Source: Bacteroidota bacterium (GTDB lineage Bacteria > Bacteroidota > Bacteroidia > Bacteroidales > UBA1715). Taken from it: 6,078 nucleotides of DNA. Both the position numbers and the translations under genes were made by a program. The stretch covers positions 1-6,078 of the forward strand of contig JAJUFK010000152.1 of NCBI GenBank assembly GCA_029266015.1, in the 5' to 3' direction. A model generated the notes under the pieces. The model was not told where the DNA came from, did no database searches, and was given only the letters and a program-made list of their open reading frames with translations. Of the stretch, positions 5,791 to 6,078 are shown one piece after another (the first letter of the stretch is position 1; every line of letters starts with the position of its first letter).

Positions 5791-6078
5791 GCAAACTGTG
5801 ATTATAAATTTACCTTACAAAAATAGGCATTTGCCGTGAAAATATCAAGAGAAGTTTCAAAAAATACGAAAACGATAGATTTTGAATAAAGCCTGTGCTT
5901 CGAATTTTTAGCGTGTATTTTTTTAATTCTTAAAATTCTATTTAGGTAAAAATTGTTTGATTAAAAGTTTTAAGAATAATTCGGTTTATATTCTTTTTAT
6001 TATATGTTTTTGTGTAATTGATTGATATATTGATTTTTAAAAGTGTAAAGTTACTTGAAAATATCTAATTCTTATTCA
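5791..6078. other. AT-rich right-edge region without a gene
   Basis: No coding sequence, tRNA or repeat array is supported here. Apart from the GH3 promoter it contains one 10-bp inverted repeat (5926-5935 with 5968-5977, ATTCTTAAAA and its complement, 32-base loop). In such AT-rich sequence this could be chance or a weak terminator for a gene beyond the right edge. Confidence 0.6.
5818..5848 (-). promoter_or_regulatory. Bacteroidetes-type promoter for the GH3 gene
   Basis: On the minus strand TTG (5848-5846), 20 bases, then TATTTTTG (5825-5818) match the Bacteroidetes primary sigma pattern TTG-N19 to 21-TAnnTTTG exactly. Transcription would begin near 5811, giving a leader of about 20 bases before the ATG at 5790. 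That placement also supports the chosen start codon. Confidence 0.7.

Noticed and set aside
5891..5912. GCTTCGAATTT resembles part of a tRNA T-arm.
   Set aside because: The stem does not pair and no other tRNA arm is present nearby.

Overview
The window is AT-rich and looks like chromosomal DNA of a member of the Bacteroidetes. Three things point there: the protein types (long-form GDP-L-fucose synthase with the Bacteroidetes-type insertion, a ProC ending in a PRG-ITIAGLNEMEH type block, a stand-alone bacterial GH3 protein); a clear Bacteroidetes-type promoter (TTG, 20 bases, TATTTTTG) before the GH3 gene; and A-rich leaders instead of strong Shine-Dalgarno sites. No species can be named from this sequence alone.

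All six supported genes lie on the minus strand and are transcribed from right to left: GH3-like adenylating enzyme (5790-4273), proC (4200-3391), a small predicted lipoprotein (3366-2791), a 418-base intergenic region, gmd (2372-1215), a four-helix-bundle protein of the 23S rRNA intervening-sequence family (1146-808), and fcl (727 to beyond the left edge). gmd and fcl together convert GDP-mannose to GDP-L-fucose for surface polysaccharide or glycoprotein. proC makes proline and probably shares a transcript with the lipoprotein gene. The GH3 gene has its own promoter, and proC has a second, weaker candidate.

The most interesting part is what sits between and inside the genes. The four-helix-bundle gene separates the normally adjacent gmd and fcl. 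It is bracketed by two degenerate arrays of one 7-bp unit (consensus GGTWTAN), and the arrays point inward from both sides. Each array fills almost the whole intergenic gap. A third array enters the fcl reading frame at the left edge, exactly where the family has a variable loop, and is translated there as PKPYTLN. The element therefore looks like a repeat-plus-small-protein module that can sit between genes or within one.

The lipoprotein-gmd gap holds a second repeat class: three short hairpins with a GAA loop, each followed by TGATAT, in a REP-like arrangement. It also holds a three-copy 9-bp tandem repeat. The right edge (5791-6078) has no gene and contains only the GH3 promoter and AT-rich sequence.
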